A stretch of 64,000 nucleotides of DNA, from contig JACJOC010000012.1 in NCBI GenBank assembly GCA_014695345.1, forward strand, positions 186,001-250,000, in the 5' to 3' direction. The notes beneath the pieces are model-generated. The model had not been told where the DNA came from. It saw only the letters and a program-made list of their open reading frames with translations, and made no database searches. Position numbers and translations under genes: made by a program. Below, piece after piece: positions 54,653 through 62,782 of the stretch. Source of the stretch: Cyanobacteria bacterium FACHB-471. Lineage in GTDB: Bacteria; Cyanobacteriota; Cyanobacteriia; Elainellales; Elainellaceae. Positions within the stretch are counted from its first letter, which is position 1. Every line of letters begins with the position of its first letter.

Positions 54653-55552
54653 ATGGAAGCACGGTTCGTTAGAACGCTGGTTTTGTTTTTGGTTCTTACC
54701 CTGGTCTTTGGGGTTCTGGAGCGCCTTTTCCCAAGCATTCCTGACCAGCCCAAGTGGCGGAGAGGAGTTTGGCTGGATACTTTTTATTGGTTTTTCACCC
54801 CAATGGTGATCCAGATCATCAGCATGGCGACGATCGCCCTTGTCCTGATCCCGCTTTACCTACTACTAGGGCGAATCACTATTCAGAATGGAGGATTGTC
54901 GTTTGATATCAATCAGGTTTTAGCGGGCTACGGGCCGATTTCTCACCTGCCGCTATGGGTGCAAGGGCTAATTGCAATCTTCATTGGTGACTTTGTCGGC
55001 TACTGGACGCATCGTTGGCACCATACCCGCCAGCTTTGGGATTTTCATGCCGTTCACCACAGTGCTGAGGTAATGGACTGGCTCACAGCAGTGCGGCTGC
55101 ATCCAGTAAATGATATTATCTCGCGGGTGTGTCAGGCGACTCCGGTGCTGCTACTGGGCTTTTCCCCGATCGCCGTTGAAGCTTATGTGCCGCTGCTGTC
55201 AAGCTATGTTGCTTTCATTCATGCGAATGTGTCCTGGACCTATGGACCGTTTCGCTACGTAATTTCTAGCCCTGCTTTCCACCGTTGGCACCACACGACA
55301 GAAGAAGAGGGAGCAGGCAAGAATTTTGCTGGACTTTTCCCAATTTTCGATCTAATTTTCGGTACGTTTTATATGCCTCAAGGCGAACAACCCAGGAACT
55401 TTGGGTTAATTGGTGAAACGATTAAGGAAACATTTTTTGACCAGTTACTTTTCCCCTATCGAGACTGGAAGATTGTCAAAGCCTGGTTTAACTCCAATCA
55501 ACCTGTAGTTGAGTTTGCAGAAAAGGAACCTGTCAAAGTTTCGAGTAGCTGA
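54653..55552 (+). CDS. Sterol desaturase/fatty acid hydroxylase family protein
   Basis: 299 residues with at least three membrane helices (about 6-22, 44-72, 100-118) and the three His clusters of the di-iron family: HRWHH (120-124), HAVHH (132-136) and HRWHH (near 222-226), plus the RLHP element (148-151). Such enzymes hydroxylate or desaturate lipids (sterols, carotenoids, fatty acids); substrate cannot be told. ATG at 54653 gives a hydrophobic N-terminus that suits an integral membrane protein. It lies after the GTPase gene in the same direction, but the 117-bp gap with a weak stem gives no proof of co-transcription. Confidence 0.9.
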   Translation: MEARFVRTLVLFLVLTLVFGVLERLFPSIPDQPKWRRGVWLDTFYWFFTPMVIQIISMATIALVLIPLYLLLGRITIQNGGLSFDINQVLAGYGPISHLPLWVQGLIAIFIGDFVGYWTHRWHHTRQLWDFHAVHHSAEVMDWLTAVRLHPVNDIISRVCQATPVLLLGFSPIAVEAYVPLLSSYVAFIHANVSWTYGPFRYVISSPAFHRWHHTTEEEGAGKNFAGLFPIFDLIFGTFYMPQGEQPRNFGLIGETIKETFFDQLLFPYRDWKIVKAWFNSNQPVVEFAEKEPVKVSSS

Positions 55553-55607
55553 CACCACAAATCCTTGTATAGGGGCAAGGCATTCGGTCGCAAACCTGCT
55601 GATGTAA

Positions 55608-55682
55608 GTTGGGTAAAACAACGTAAAACCCAACACCCACCTAAATTCTGTTGGGTTACGCATTCGCTTCACCCAACCTACG
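55608..55682. repeat. Dispersed GTTGGGT-type repeat
   Basis: Stretches GTTGGGTAAAACAACGTAAA, ACCCAAC, GTTGGGTTACGC and CACCCAACCTACGATACACC form alternate inverted copies, resembling the element at 38266-38340. Confidence 0.5.
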
Positions 55683-55774
55683 ATACACCCGTAGTTTTGG
55701 GAGTTTTGTCAGTCAACCAGCACAATTCCTCTAGCGAATGTTTCACCCTTACACAAAAATAATGTTTCGTTACG

Positions 55775-55815
55775 AAAAAGGTAGGAGAAAGGTAAAGCTT
55801 TTCTCCTACCTTTTT
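55775..55815. terminator. Strong bidirectional terminator
   Basis: Arms AAAAAGGTAGGAGAAA (55775-55790) and TTTCTCCTACCTTTTT (55800-55815) with a 9-nt loop, then further T residues on the plus strand and T residues from the A-run on the minus. It separates converging genes. Confidence 0.85.
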
Positions 55816-55829
55816 TTAATGGCTCATCA

Positions 55830-56804
55830 TCACTTTTGACTGAGGTTTTGCAGATTGTAGAGTAGCCTTAGTGTGGGGTGATAGTTGCTGCAAGATTGGA
55901 GCGATCGCTGCCAACATTGCACCGCTCCTACTGGATCTTTGGCGACCAAGTGACCAATTCCTTCGTTCATCAACAAGCCTGGATGTTCTAGATAGTTCTG
56001 GGAAAGCTGGCTGTAGATGGGTGCAGCTTTGTCGTATTGCCCTTTCTTAGCCAATGCATTAGCCCGTGCCAATTCTTTTAGAGCAGGATCGCGACCCGAC
56101 ATCGACTTGATTTTGATGTAAATCGAAGCAGGTATTCCCAGGATAAAGATTAGGTTTGTTAGAAACGTTTTCCAGAACAAACCGTTTGCACAGTGGTCAC
56201 ACACATAGCGGCGTTTGTAGGAGAAAGCGTAAGCGATGACGAAAAAGAAAAAGTAGAATTCTGTATAGCTCCTGATCCGATCGAACAAATCACATTCATC
56301 ACACACTCGGTAGGTTGAACCTTGGGCGAGCGGCGGCTGATTCTCCTTAAAGATACTTTCGCAAAAACGGCAGTAGATATGAGAACTTCGCTCGTAGTCA
56401 GTTAGATCAAGGGTCGCTTCACAATCCGAGCAGGAAACGACTCGCAGCAAATGTCCTTCAATTTCTAATAGGTGCTGTTTGCGTTTATCAATTGCTTTTT
56501 GGGAAGCAATTCGGTCAACTTGTTTTTCTAAATCTTGAGCTTTGACTCCACTCACCTCAAGTACGATTGCAGAGCCTCCAGCTAAGGACTTTTGTAGGCT
56601 TGAACTCAAGTTGTTAGTTGAGGATAGGGCAAGAACGATGCGTTGATCGCGAGTAGTCGTATCCACAATGTCGTCATAGCTCAAAACATCTTTTCCTAAA
56701 ACAATGCTGTCTTGAGTTGCAGTTCCTTTTTTGGGAAATAAGCTCTGAGTCCGTCCGTTTTTAACAAACTTAAACTTGAAAGGAAGATCAGCGGTTGCTG
56801 TCAT
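55830..56804 (-). CDS. Zinc-ribbon/TPR membrane protein, unknown function
   Basis: 324 residues. The N-terminal 110 residues look like a mixed alpha/beta domain of no known family. Residues 118-215 contain four CxxC pairs (CSDCEA, CRFCES, CDECDL, CDHCANG), enough for two zinc ribbons, broken by an aromatic hydrophobic segment (about 178-192, EFYFFFFVIAYAF). A membrane helix follows (about 217-232, LTNLIFILGIPASIYI), and the C-terminal 80 residues carry one or two TPR-like helix pairs (ANALAKKGQYDKAAPIYSQL). The pattern suggests a membrane-linked sensor or assembly factor. ATG at 56804. Confidence 0.8.
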   Translation of the reverse strand: MTATADLPFKFKFVKNGRTQSLFPKKGTATQDSIVLGKDVLSYDDIVDTTTRDQRIVLALSSTNNLSSSLQKSLAGGSAIVLEVSGVKAQDLEKQVDRIASQKAIDKRKQHLLEIEGHLLRVVSCSDCEATLDLTDYERSSHIYCRFCESIFKENQPPLAQGSTYRVCDECDLFDRIRSYTEFYFFFFVIAYAFSYKRRYVCDHCANGLFWKTFLTNLIFILGIPASIYIKIKSMSGRDPALKELARANALAKKGQYDKAAPIYSQLSQNYLEHPGLLMNEGIGHLVAKDPVGAVQCWQRSLQSCSNYHPTLRLLYNLQNLSQK

Positions 56805-56958
56805 GAAGAACTCCTAAAACGGTGTAACGTGATGATCTGAAAAGCGATCGCCATCCTGCATAGTTCCCACCACTAATGGCAGGATGTGTATGGCTGCACC
56901 CGTCACGCTCCGTTACTACAGTTTCTGAGTTCTCTTTACCGGACAGAACTGAATTGAA

Positions 56959-56999
56959 AAAGTTAAGGGAGTGCCCCGACGGGGCACTCCCTTAACTTT
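56959..56999 (-). terminator. 19-bp perfect terminator after GTPase gene
   Basis: Arms AAAGTTAAGGGAGTGCCCC (56959-56977) and GGGGCACTCCCTTAACTTT (56981-56999), loop of 3 nt, and a TTTTT run in the minus direction. It is the strongest hairpin in the window and ends the gene at 57014. Confidence 0.9.
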
Positions 57000-57013
57000 A
57001 ATTACTGGTTTAA

Positions 57014-58927
57014 TTACTGACCCAGGTAGTGTTCAAACCGCTGTTGGGCTTGTTCAATCGATAGGCTTTGTGTCCAGTATTCGATCAATGTATGACCAAA
57101 TGCCCATGCGTTGCGGTCGGGGGAAGTCGGATTTTCTAGCAGCAGTGGCCAGAGCGATCGCAAGTCAAACTCTAACGCCTTTGCGCCACCCGGATTTAGT
57201 AGTGAGAACAGGTCATACGCCATCTGAAGTTTGCCAATGACAATAGGCAGTTGCTCAACCGGAATTTGTTCTGCTAGAGCAAAAGCTAGAGCAGGCGATC
57301 CGGTAGACAGGGTTGAGAGAAATTGCAGAATTGGACTTTTGAGGAATGCGGCTAGTCCTTGCGTAGTCGTCATTTGGAAGGTGTAGCGATCGATGATTTT
57401 GGCAGCGGCAACGGTGCGAGCATCCAGGTTCTGCAGAAAGCGGGCGAGCCGAAGCTGCTTGGCTGGGGCGATCGCTTCCACCAGTGAAACGGATAGCGCA
57501 TCAGCATTCCAGGCAGCTCGACCTGTTTTAGAATCTGCGGTGACGATGGGCAATACCTGATTGCAAAACTCACCTAAAAGCTGAGCACGATATTCGGTTG
57601 CTTCTCGAATTGCTTTTTCTTTAGGGCGATCGCCCCATTGCCAGTCGTAGGGTGGTTCCCACTCGCGCAAAGGACGCAGTCGATCGACTTGAGTGACGAT
57701 GGCGATCGCCGGTAAATCACTCACTTCTGCCTGCATATCTTTGAGAAAGTCCACATCCATTTGCAGGGCTGGGTCAAGGGCAGGCGTGACCAGCAGCAGC
57801 AGATCGGCATCGTTAGCATAGTCCAGCACCAACTCGCGAAACTCCGCTCGATCAGCCTGTTCATAGCCTGGGGTATCCCAGAGAGAAAGCGTTTCCCCGA
57901 ATTCCGTTTTCCACTGATAGTTCTGAATCTGGTCGGTGCTGGGCAACATATCCACCACAGCCAGGTCAGCCTGAAACAGGGTGTTGATCAAACTGCTCTT
58001 TCCCGCTCCGGTGCGCCCAACTAGCAGAATGCTGACGGGTTTTTGCTCGACCGTTTCAATCGATTCTGACTGGGTCAGGATTTCTCGCAGCGTTTGAGTT
58101 TTTGCTTTAGGAAGCGCAGGTTCTGGTGCGGGTGCCACTCCTGGTAAGGTGCCTGTAGAACCACTGTAAAGGGCGATCGCCTGCTGACACAGATTCCGCA
58201 ATGCCGCCTCGCGTAAAAGCTGGCTCAAATTCACCAATAGCTGCTGGGTGGCGCGATTGTTGTAAGGCTCCGTCGCCTGCCTTGCTGCCGCCGCGACCGG
58301 ATTAAGCAACCACTGCGCCCAGTTCCAGGCTCGCAACAGTTTGCGGGCGGATGGCTCCAGCTTGCGATACACCTCAAATGCCTGGTATGCCTGCCCAACG
58401 GTAAGTTGATTGAGCGCTGGAGAGAGCTTTTGCATCCACCCGTCCAGGTCGTCCACCGTGCCGCGAATTAGCCCGTATGCCTGGGGAACGTAGATGTTGA
58501 GCAAAGGATACCGCACTTCGGGATGGTAGATGTGGGCGATCGCCACCACCACATCCTGACAGCGCCGCCAAAACGTTGCCCAATCTTCCCACACAGGCAA
58601 GTCGGTCTGCGTTTCCTGAAGAATCTTTTGAAGTGCTGCTTCTGCCTTGCGGGTTGCCTCATTCGCTGACAGGGCGGGAGACGGCTCAGGAGCAGATTCC
58701 AGCTCTTCGCTTACTTCTGCCAGTACTGCTTCGACCTGTTTTAGAGCAGGCTGCGTCCAGCGCACTAGCAGCCATCGCCAACCGACAAACAGCAAGATAA
58801 ACACGCTCCAAATCCAGTTAATGCCCCAAGCGTGAATCTGCCATCCCGCTGCTGTCAGTAAAAAAGTCGCAATTATGGCGATCGGAAGTGCCAACACCGC
58901 CCACTGCCACCGCTTTAGTCGCACCAT
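57014..58927 (-). CDS. Membrane-anchored Era/dynamin-like GTPase
   Basis: 637 residues from ATG 58927 (a TTG at 58993 is the longer alternative). Two membrane helices at the start (about 9-28 and 37-52), a helical middle (70-285), then the G domain: G1 GRTGAGKSSL (304-313), G3 DTPGYEQ and G4 TQVD are intact, so GTP binding is expected. The final 100 residues contain an Ala/Leu-rich stretch (FLSTLSTGSPALAFALAEQI) that could contact membrane. The type is common in cyanobacteria next to proteins of unknown function. Role unknown; membrane remodelling or stress response is conjecture. Confidence 0.88.
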   Translation of the reverse strand: MVRLKRWQWAVLALPIAIIATFLLTAAGWQIHAWGINWIWSVFILLFVGWRWLLVRWTQPALKQVEAVLAEVSEELESAPEPSPALSANEATRKAEAALQKILQETQTDLPVWEDWATFWRRCQDVVVAIAHIYHPEVRYPLLNIYVPQAYGLIRGTVDDLDGWMQKLSPALNQLTVGQAYQAFEVYRKLEPSARKLLRAWNWAQWLLNPVAAAARQATEPYNNRATQQLLVNLSQLLREAALRNLCQQAIALYSGSTGTLPGVAPAPEPALPKAKTQTLREILTQSESIETVEQKPVSILLVGRTGAGKSSLINTLFQADLAVVDMLPSTDQIQNYQWKTEFGETLSLWDTPGYEQADRAEFRELVLDYANDADLLLLVTPALDPALQMDVDFLKDMQAEVSDLPAIAIVTQVDRLRPLREWEPPYDWQWGDRPKEKAIREATEYRAQLLGEFCNQVLPIVTADSKTGRAAWNADALSVSLVEAIAPAKQLRLARFLQNLDARTVAAAKIIDRYTFQMTTTQGLAAFLKSPILQFLSTLSTGSPALAFALAEQIPVEQLPIVIGKLQMAYDLFSLLNPGGAKALEFDLRSLWPLLLENPTSPDRNAWAFGHTLIEYWTQSLSIEQAQQRFEHYLGQ

Positions 58928-58979
58928 TGCCCTATGCCAAGAAACTTGTCTCCAGTGTATGGAAGTTTTGAGGGATTGA

Positions 58980-59064
58980 TATGCAACATTCAATTAATCG
59001 CAGCAATGCGTTATTCCATGCAGCAAAGTGTTGAGCGATCGCAGCAACGCATTAAGCCATTGCA
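58980..59064. repeat. Degenerate 20-21-bp tandem repeat
   Basis: Four to five units with the form (C)GCAGC-AA-GC-TTA-GCCAT, e.g. CGCAGCAATGCGTTATTCCA, TGCAGCAAAGTGTTGAGCGA, CGCAGCAACGCATTAAGCCA and TGCAGCTAAGCATTAAGGCG. Units differ by several bases, so the array is old. It overlaps the extreme 5' side of the GTPase upstream region. Confidence 0.6.
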
Positions 59065-59121
59065 GCTAAGCATTAAGGCGATTTCTGGGAAAGAAATTAC
59101 TGTATGAGTAGCAATGCCTTG

Positions 59122-59149
59122 GTAGGGGCGAACGGCCGTTCGCCCCTAC
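59122..59149. repeat. 28-nt perfect palindrome, dispersed type
   Basis: Arms GTAGGGGCGAACGG and CCGTTCGCCCCTAC abut. This is a highly dispersed palindromic sequence of cyanobacterial genomes, known to me by pattern. Confidence 0.8.
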
Positions 59150-59278
59150 AGGAAGTCCAATTTTCCTCAGAAATCTCCTAGGTTGTTGTAATCAGGCATT
59201 GAGTATTAAGGCCCAGCAATAAGCGATCGCAGTCAAGCACGAGTACAAAACCCCTACGAAATGATTCTCATTCCAGAC

Positions 59279-59298
59279 ATATGAATAACTGTTCATAC
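59279..59298 (+). promoter_or_regulatory. SmtB/ArsR-type operator of the metal ATPase gene
   Basis: The inverted repeat TGAATAACTGTTCA (59282-59295; reverse complement TGAACAGTTATTCA) equals the 12-2-12-type half-site pair bound by SmtB/ZiaR zinc-responsive repressors, and stands 62 bp before the ATPase ATG. It predicts derepression by Zn, Cd or Co. No ArsR-family gene is present nearby. Confidence 0.7.
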
Positions 59299-59356
59299 AT
59301 TTTAGAATTGTGTTAGAGTTCGTAAAATTTTCCCTCCAGCACTTCATGCAGCGGCT

Positions 59357-61579
59357 ATGACTCAAACTCCATCGCTCAAAACTCAGCAGATGCAGATAGG
59401 CGGCATGGACTGTGCAAGCTGCGCCGCAAAGATTGAGACAGCCTTGCAAAAAGTAGCAGGTGTGGTTGAGGTGTCAGTCAGTTCTGCGACTGAGCGCTTG
59501 ATCGTCTCTTACGATTCACAGCAGGTGAATGAGTCAACGCTTCGCGATCGCATCAATGCTTTGGGCTACACCATCGTCACTCCTACAGCACACTCTCACG
59601 CTAAAACTCATTACTCCAAAGATCACGAGCATAGCCACGACCATCATCACGGGCATGACGATGAACATCATCACGACCACGATCACCACCACGGTCATGG
59701 AACCGGCGAGTTTGCGCTCAAGACAGAACTCCTTCCAGTGCTCATAGTCGTGGCTCTTTTAGTCGGAGGCATGATTTTTGAGGAGGTTCTGCACAACACC
59801 CCCTACAGCTTTGGAGAATACGCAGTCTTCATTCCTGCTTATCTAATTGCGGGTTGGACGGTGTTAAAGATTGCTGGACGCAACATTCTCAGAGGGCAGG
59901 TGTTTGATGAGAACTTCTTGATGACCATCGCCACGGTTGGAGCGATCGCTATTCACCAATTGCCTGAAGCTGTTGCTGTGATGCTGTTCTATCGGGTTGG
60001 AGAGTTATTTCAGGAATACTCGGTGGGGCGATCGCGCCGTTCGATTAAAGCCTTGCTAGAAGTTCGCCCTGACACTGCCAATGTGAAAGTAAATGGTTTG
60101 ATCAAAGCTGTCTCACCAGAAACGGTGAGCGTTGGTGAACTCATTTTAGTTAAGCCAGGTGAGAAAATTCCGCTGGATGGTGAGATTTTAGAGGGCAGTT
60201 CTCAGGTTGACACTTCAGCACTAACGGGAGAATCTATTCCATGCACGGTCAAAGTTGGAGAATCTGTTTTGGCAGGCATAATTAATCAGACTGGAGTATT
60301 AACCCTGCGAGTCACAAAGCCATTTGAAGAATCTTCGATCGCCAAAATTTTAGATCTAGTCCAGAATGCCACTGCTAAAAAAGCACAGACTGAGAAGTTT
60401 ATTACTCGGTTTGCCCGATATTACACGCCTGTGGTTGTGATTTTGTCGTTGGCGATCGCCCTCTTTCCTCCCTTGCTAATCCCCGGTACAACTCATGCAG
60501 AGTGGATTTATCGTGCTCTAGTATTGCTCGTCATTTCTTGTCCTTGTGGACTGGTGATCAGCATTCCGTTGGGCTACTTTGGAGGCGTAGGAGGAGCCGC
60601 GAAACGCGGAATTCTTGTCAAAGGTTCGGTATTTCTTGATGCCCTCACCGCTGTCAAAACTGTTGTTTTTGATAAAACTGGAACGTTAACTCAAGGAGTT
60701 TTTAAAGTCACTCAGGTTGTGACAAAAAATGGGTTTTCAGAGTTAGAATTGCTCACCCTAGCAGCAAAAGCTGAATCTCACTCTAACCACTCTATTGCTC
60801 AATCAATTCGAGCGGCGTATGGTCAACCAATTAACGATGCGGATATAACCGATTACAAGGAAATAGCAGGCTGTGGTATTCGGGCTAAGGTGAACAATCA
60901 GATCGTGTTAGCAGGAAGCGATCGCCTCCTCCACCAAGAAAACATTGATCACGATACCTGCCAGGTAGAAGGAACGGTGGTTCATCTAGCAGTAAATCAT
61001 CGCTACGCGGGTTACATTCTCATTGCAGATGAAATTCGAGAAGATGCAGCACAAGCCATCCGAGACCTCAAGCGAGTTGGCATCAAGCAAACCGTGATGC
61101 TGACAGGTGACAACAAACAGGTTGCTCAAACTGTAGCCAGACAATTGGGTTTAGATTCCTATATTGCTGAGTTATTACCCGAAGGCAAAGTTGAGGTAAT
61201 TGAAAGGTTACTGAGTCAATCTGGTAAAGACAAAGTTGTCTTTGTCGGAGATGGCATCAACGATGCACCCGTGATTGCAAGAGCCGATGTTGGAATGGCC
61301 ATGGGTGGGCTAGGTTCCGATGCTGCAATAGAGACAGCAGACGTAGTGATTATGACCGATGCGCCATCCAAAGTGGTAGAAGCGATTCAGATAGCCAGAA
61401 AGACACGCAAAATCGTAGTGCAAAACATTGTGCTGGCAATGGCGATTAAGGGGCTATTTATCATTTTGGGAGTATTTGGCGTGGCAACACTCTGGGAAGC
61501 TGTTTTTGCTGATGTGGGTGTTGCACTGCTGGCAATTCTCAATGCCAGTCGAGCGTTAAAGCTGAACGAGAACGCTTAA
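59357..61579 (+). CDS. Zn/Cd/Co-type P1B-ATPase with His-rich segment
   Basis: 740-residue heavy-metal exporter. An HMA domain with GGMDCASC (Cys19, Cys22) is followed by a His-rich segment (about 79-114, over 20 His residues) and the membrane part; TGES (290-293), ion-channel motif CPC (395-397), phosphorylation Asp439 in DKTGTLT and GDGINDAP are intact. The usual His-Pro dipeptide of this class reads His-Ser (SHSNHSIAQSI). The His-rich stretch and the SmtB-like operator point to Zn or Cd/Co rather than Cu. ATG at 59357. Whether it is the ZiaA, CzcP or a related type is not decided. Confidence 0.94.
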   Translation: MTQTPSLKTQQMQIGGMDCASCAAKIETALQKVAGVVEVSVSSATERLIVSYDSQQVNESTLRDRINALGYTIVTPTAHSHAKTHYSKDHEHSHDHHHGHDDEHHHDHDHHHGHGTGEFALKTELLPVLIVVALLVGGMIFEEVLHNTPYSFGEYAVFIPAYLIAGWTVLKIAGRNILRGQVFDENFLMTIATVGAIAIHQLPEAVAVMLFYRVGELFQEYSVGRSRRSIKALLEVRPDTANVKVNGLIKAVSPETVSVGELILVKPGEKIPLDGEILEGSSQVDTSALTGESIPCTVKVGESVLAGIINQTGVLTLRVTKPFEESSIAKILDLVQNATAKKAQTEKFITRFARYYTPVVVILSLAIALFPPLLIPGTTHAEWIYRALVLLVISCPCGLVISIPLGYFGGVGGAAKRGILVKGSVFLDALTAVKTVVFDKTGTLTQGVFKVTQVVTKNGFSELELLTLAAKAESHSNHSIAQSIRAAYGQPINDADITDYKEIAGCGIRAKVNNQIVLAGSDRLLHQENIDHDTCQVEGTVVHLAVNHRYAGYILIADEIREDAAQAIRDLKRVGIKQTVMLTGDNKQVAQTVARQLGLDSYIAELLPEGKVEVIERLLSQSGKDKVVFVGDGINDAPVIARADVGMAMGGLGSDAAIETADVVIMTDAPSKVVEAIQIARKTRKIVVQNIVLAMAIKGLFIILGVFGVATLWEAVFADVGVALLAILNASRALKLNENA

Positions 61580-61680
61580 TCTTGCACAGCCGACATTTAT
61601 CTGACCTTTGCTCTGACTCTTTGTCAATATTCGAGTGGCGCAAGATCTGGTTCGGGATAGTGAGGTTGATGGAAGAAAAA

Positions 61681-61714
61681 TTGCCGTTAGGGGAACTTAT
61701 TCCCCTAACGGCAA
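61681..61714. terminator. 15-bp hairpin after metal ATPase
   Basis: Arms TTGCCGTTAGGGGAA (61681-61695) and TTCCCCTAACGGCAA (61700-61714), perfect with a 4-nt loop; T-run on the minus strand. It can end the ATPase transcript and, from the other side, that of nblA. Confidence 0.75.
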
Positions 61715-61763
61715 CATCGACAAAATATCGGGACTCGACGCTATAGGGAGTTACACCGTCGAA

Positions 61764-62018
61764 CTGGGTGCCCTGAATACAAAACTCGCTGGTCTGCTCC
61801 ATCACAGTCAGATTGGTGAAGTCCAAACACTAGTTCTGGGGGACTGGTGTTTGGTCGTGCGCTTAGAAGAGCGCCTTCCTGCTCAGTTAGATGAACCGAT
61901 GCAAAAACGACTGCTACAAGAGCGATTTGAAGAATGGCTGCGATCGCAAGTTCAAACACTCAACGAATTTGACCAGCGCTGGTTTGGCATAACTCCAGAG
62001 CAGCAGACTTCTTTGTAG
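61764..62018 (+). pseudogene. Peptidyl-prolyl isomerase remnant (C-terminal end)
   Basis: About 80 codons reading like the last part of cyanobacterial PpiC/foldase-type isomerases: QIGEVQTLVLGDWCLVVRLE, then RLPAQLDEPMQKRLLQERFE and EWLRSQ. The catalytic parvulin core and N-terminus are missing. The frame stays open upstream to 61635 through a hairpin, which shows that the upstream part is not protein. This end is normally part of a 240-280-residue protein. No ribosome site precedes it. Confidence 0.7.
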
Positions 62019-62078
62019 AGAAGGACTGACTTACATCAGGTTCCGATTAAGTGTAGAGGTCAAACATCACCTTCCGGT

Positions 62079-62276
62079 TTAGGAAGAAACGCTATCCAAA
62101 TCCAACTTCCATTCGTGCTTCAAAAGATTCTGATACATCGTCTTTTGAGACATCATAAGTCTGTGTTGTTCAACCAAAAATTCTTGCGCCTGCTCATGAG
62201 ACATCTGTTTTACCTGATCTGCAAAGATCCGGAGGCTAAATTCTTGATCTAAAGTGAGTTCAATTGATTGGTTCAT
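62079..62276 (-). CDS. nblA: Phycobilisome degradation protein NblA
   Basis: 65-residue NblA: a two-helix protein that binds phycobiliproteins and delivers them to the ClpC protease during nutrient starvation, producing bleaching. The family signature is clear: LTLDQEFSLRIFADQVKQMS, then HEQAQEFLVEQHRLMM and YQNLLKHEWKLD. AAGG stands 7 nt before the ATG. It shows the organism has phycobilisomes. The promoter should be in the AT-rich region upstream, where an inverted repeat (62454-62487) may be a regulatory site. Single gene copy here, other nblA copies may exist elsewhere. Confidence 0.95.
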   Translation of the reverse strand: MNQSIELTLDQEFSLRIFADQVKQMSHEQAQEFLVEQHRLMMSQKTMYQNLLKHEWKLDLDSVSS

Positions 62277-62453
62277 AACTGCCTTCTAATAAAAAACAAA
62301 AGCTTTGAATCTAGTAACGCACTAACGGTTTTAAAACTTGAGCCGAAACTGACTGATCACACTCAGCATTTGAGAGAGGTGAATTAATCTATGTGAGCGT
62401 GAGCATTAGGTTTTTGCCAATCAGGAACAAAATTTTGACTTATTTATTGCGCT

Positions 62454-62487
62454 ATGTAAACTAGTATAACAAATTATTTACATAGTT
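62454..62487. promoter_or_regulatory. Inverted repeat upstream of nblA
   Basis: CTATGTAAA and TTTACATAG (9-bp arms) with a 16-bp AT-rich spacer, about 180 bp before nblA and 165 bp past the end of the next gene. It could be an operator or leader stem; no known box matched. Confidence 0.35.
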
Positions 62488-62545
62488 TCACAATCTAAAT
62501 CAAAAGATGCAACCTCATAAAAACGGGATTAGGGTGATTGAGCTG

Positions 62546-62583
62546 ATAAAAAAATCCACCTGCTTATCTTGAATAAGCGGTGG
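62546..62583 (-). terminator. Intrinsic terminator after 43-residue gene
   Basis: In the minus direction CCACCGCTTAT-TCAAG-ATAAGCAGGTGG (stem with one bulged A) followed by ATTTTTTT: a textbook rho-independent terminator. It ends the 43-residue gene. Confidence 0.88.
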
Positions 62584-62650
62584 AAGTTAAAGCAATCAAG
62601 CGATCGCACTTTACAGAATAAGAGCAAAATCAAAAGGCATTAGTGAAAGT

Positions 62651-62782
62651 CTATTTTGAAGAGCCAAATAGCCCTGATGTTCTTCCATCATGCTTTTTGA
62701 GGTCTTTCTTCTGTTTTCGGGTTTCATCAGAAACGGCTTTTGGTTTTTTAGGTTCTTTATTGCTTTTTCTTTGCTTTGACAT
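62651..62782 (-). CDS. Small basic protein of 43 residues
   Basis: ATG at 62782 is preceded by GAGGAG with 6 nt spacing, one of the best ribosome sites in the window, and the gene ends 68 bp before a textbook terminator. The product opens MSKQRKSNKEPKKPKA and contains 13 Lys and 3 Arg residues, no Cys, ending in GLFGSSK. It is too short for usual ORF cut-offs; an overlapping longer frame (62611-62811) lacks its own ribosome site. A nucleic-acid or ribosome-associated role fits the charge but is not shown. I recall similar short Lys-rich hypothetical proteins in bacteria. Confidence 0.75.
   Translation of the reverse strand: MSKQRKSNKEPKKPKAVSDETRKQKKDLKKHDGRTSGLFGSSK

Larger units (their letters stand above)
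58928..59356. other. Repeat-rich non-coding region
   Basis: 430 bp between divergent GTPase and metal-ATPase genes. In order: a degenerate 20-21-bp tandem repeat (58980-59064), a 28-nt palindrome (59122-59149), and a metal-responsive-looking operator (59279-59298). An imperfect inverted AATGA-TTC-TCATT at 59260-59272 could be a Fur/Zur-like site but is weak. Confidence 0.5.

Noticed and set aside
61635-61763. Upstream part of the isomerase-remnant frame
   Set aside because: It is translated across a 15-bp hairpin and shows no similarity to the family.
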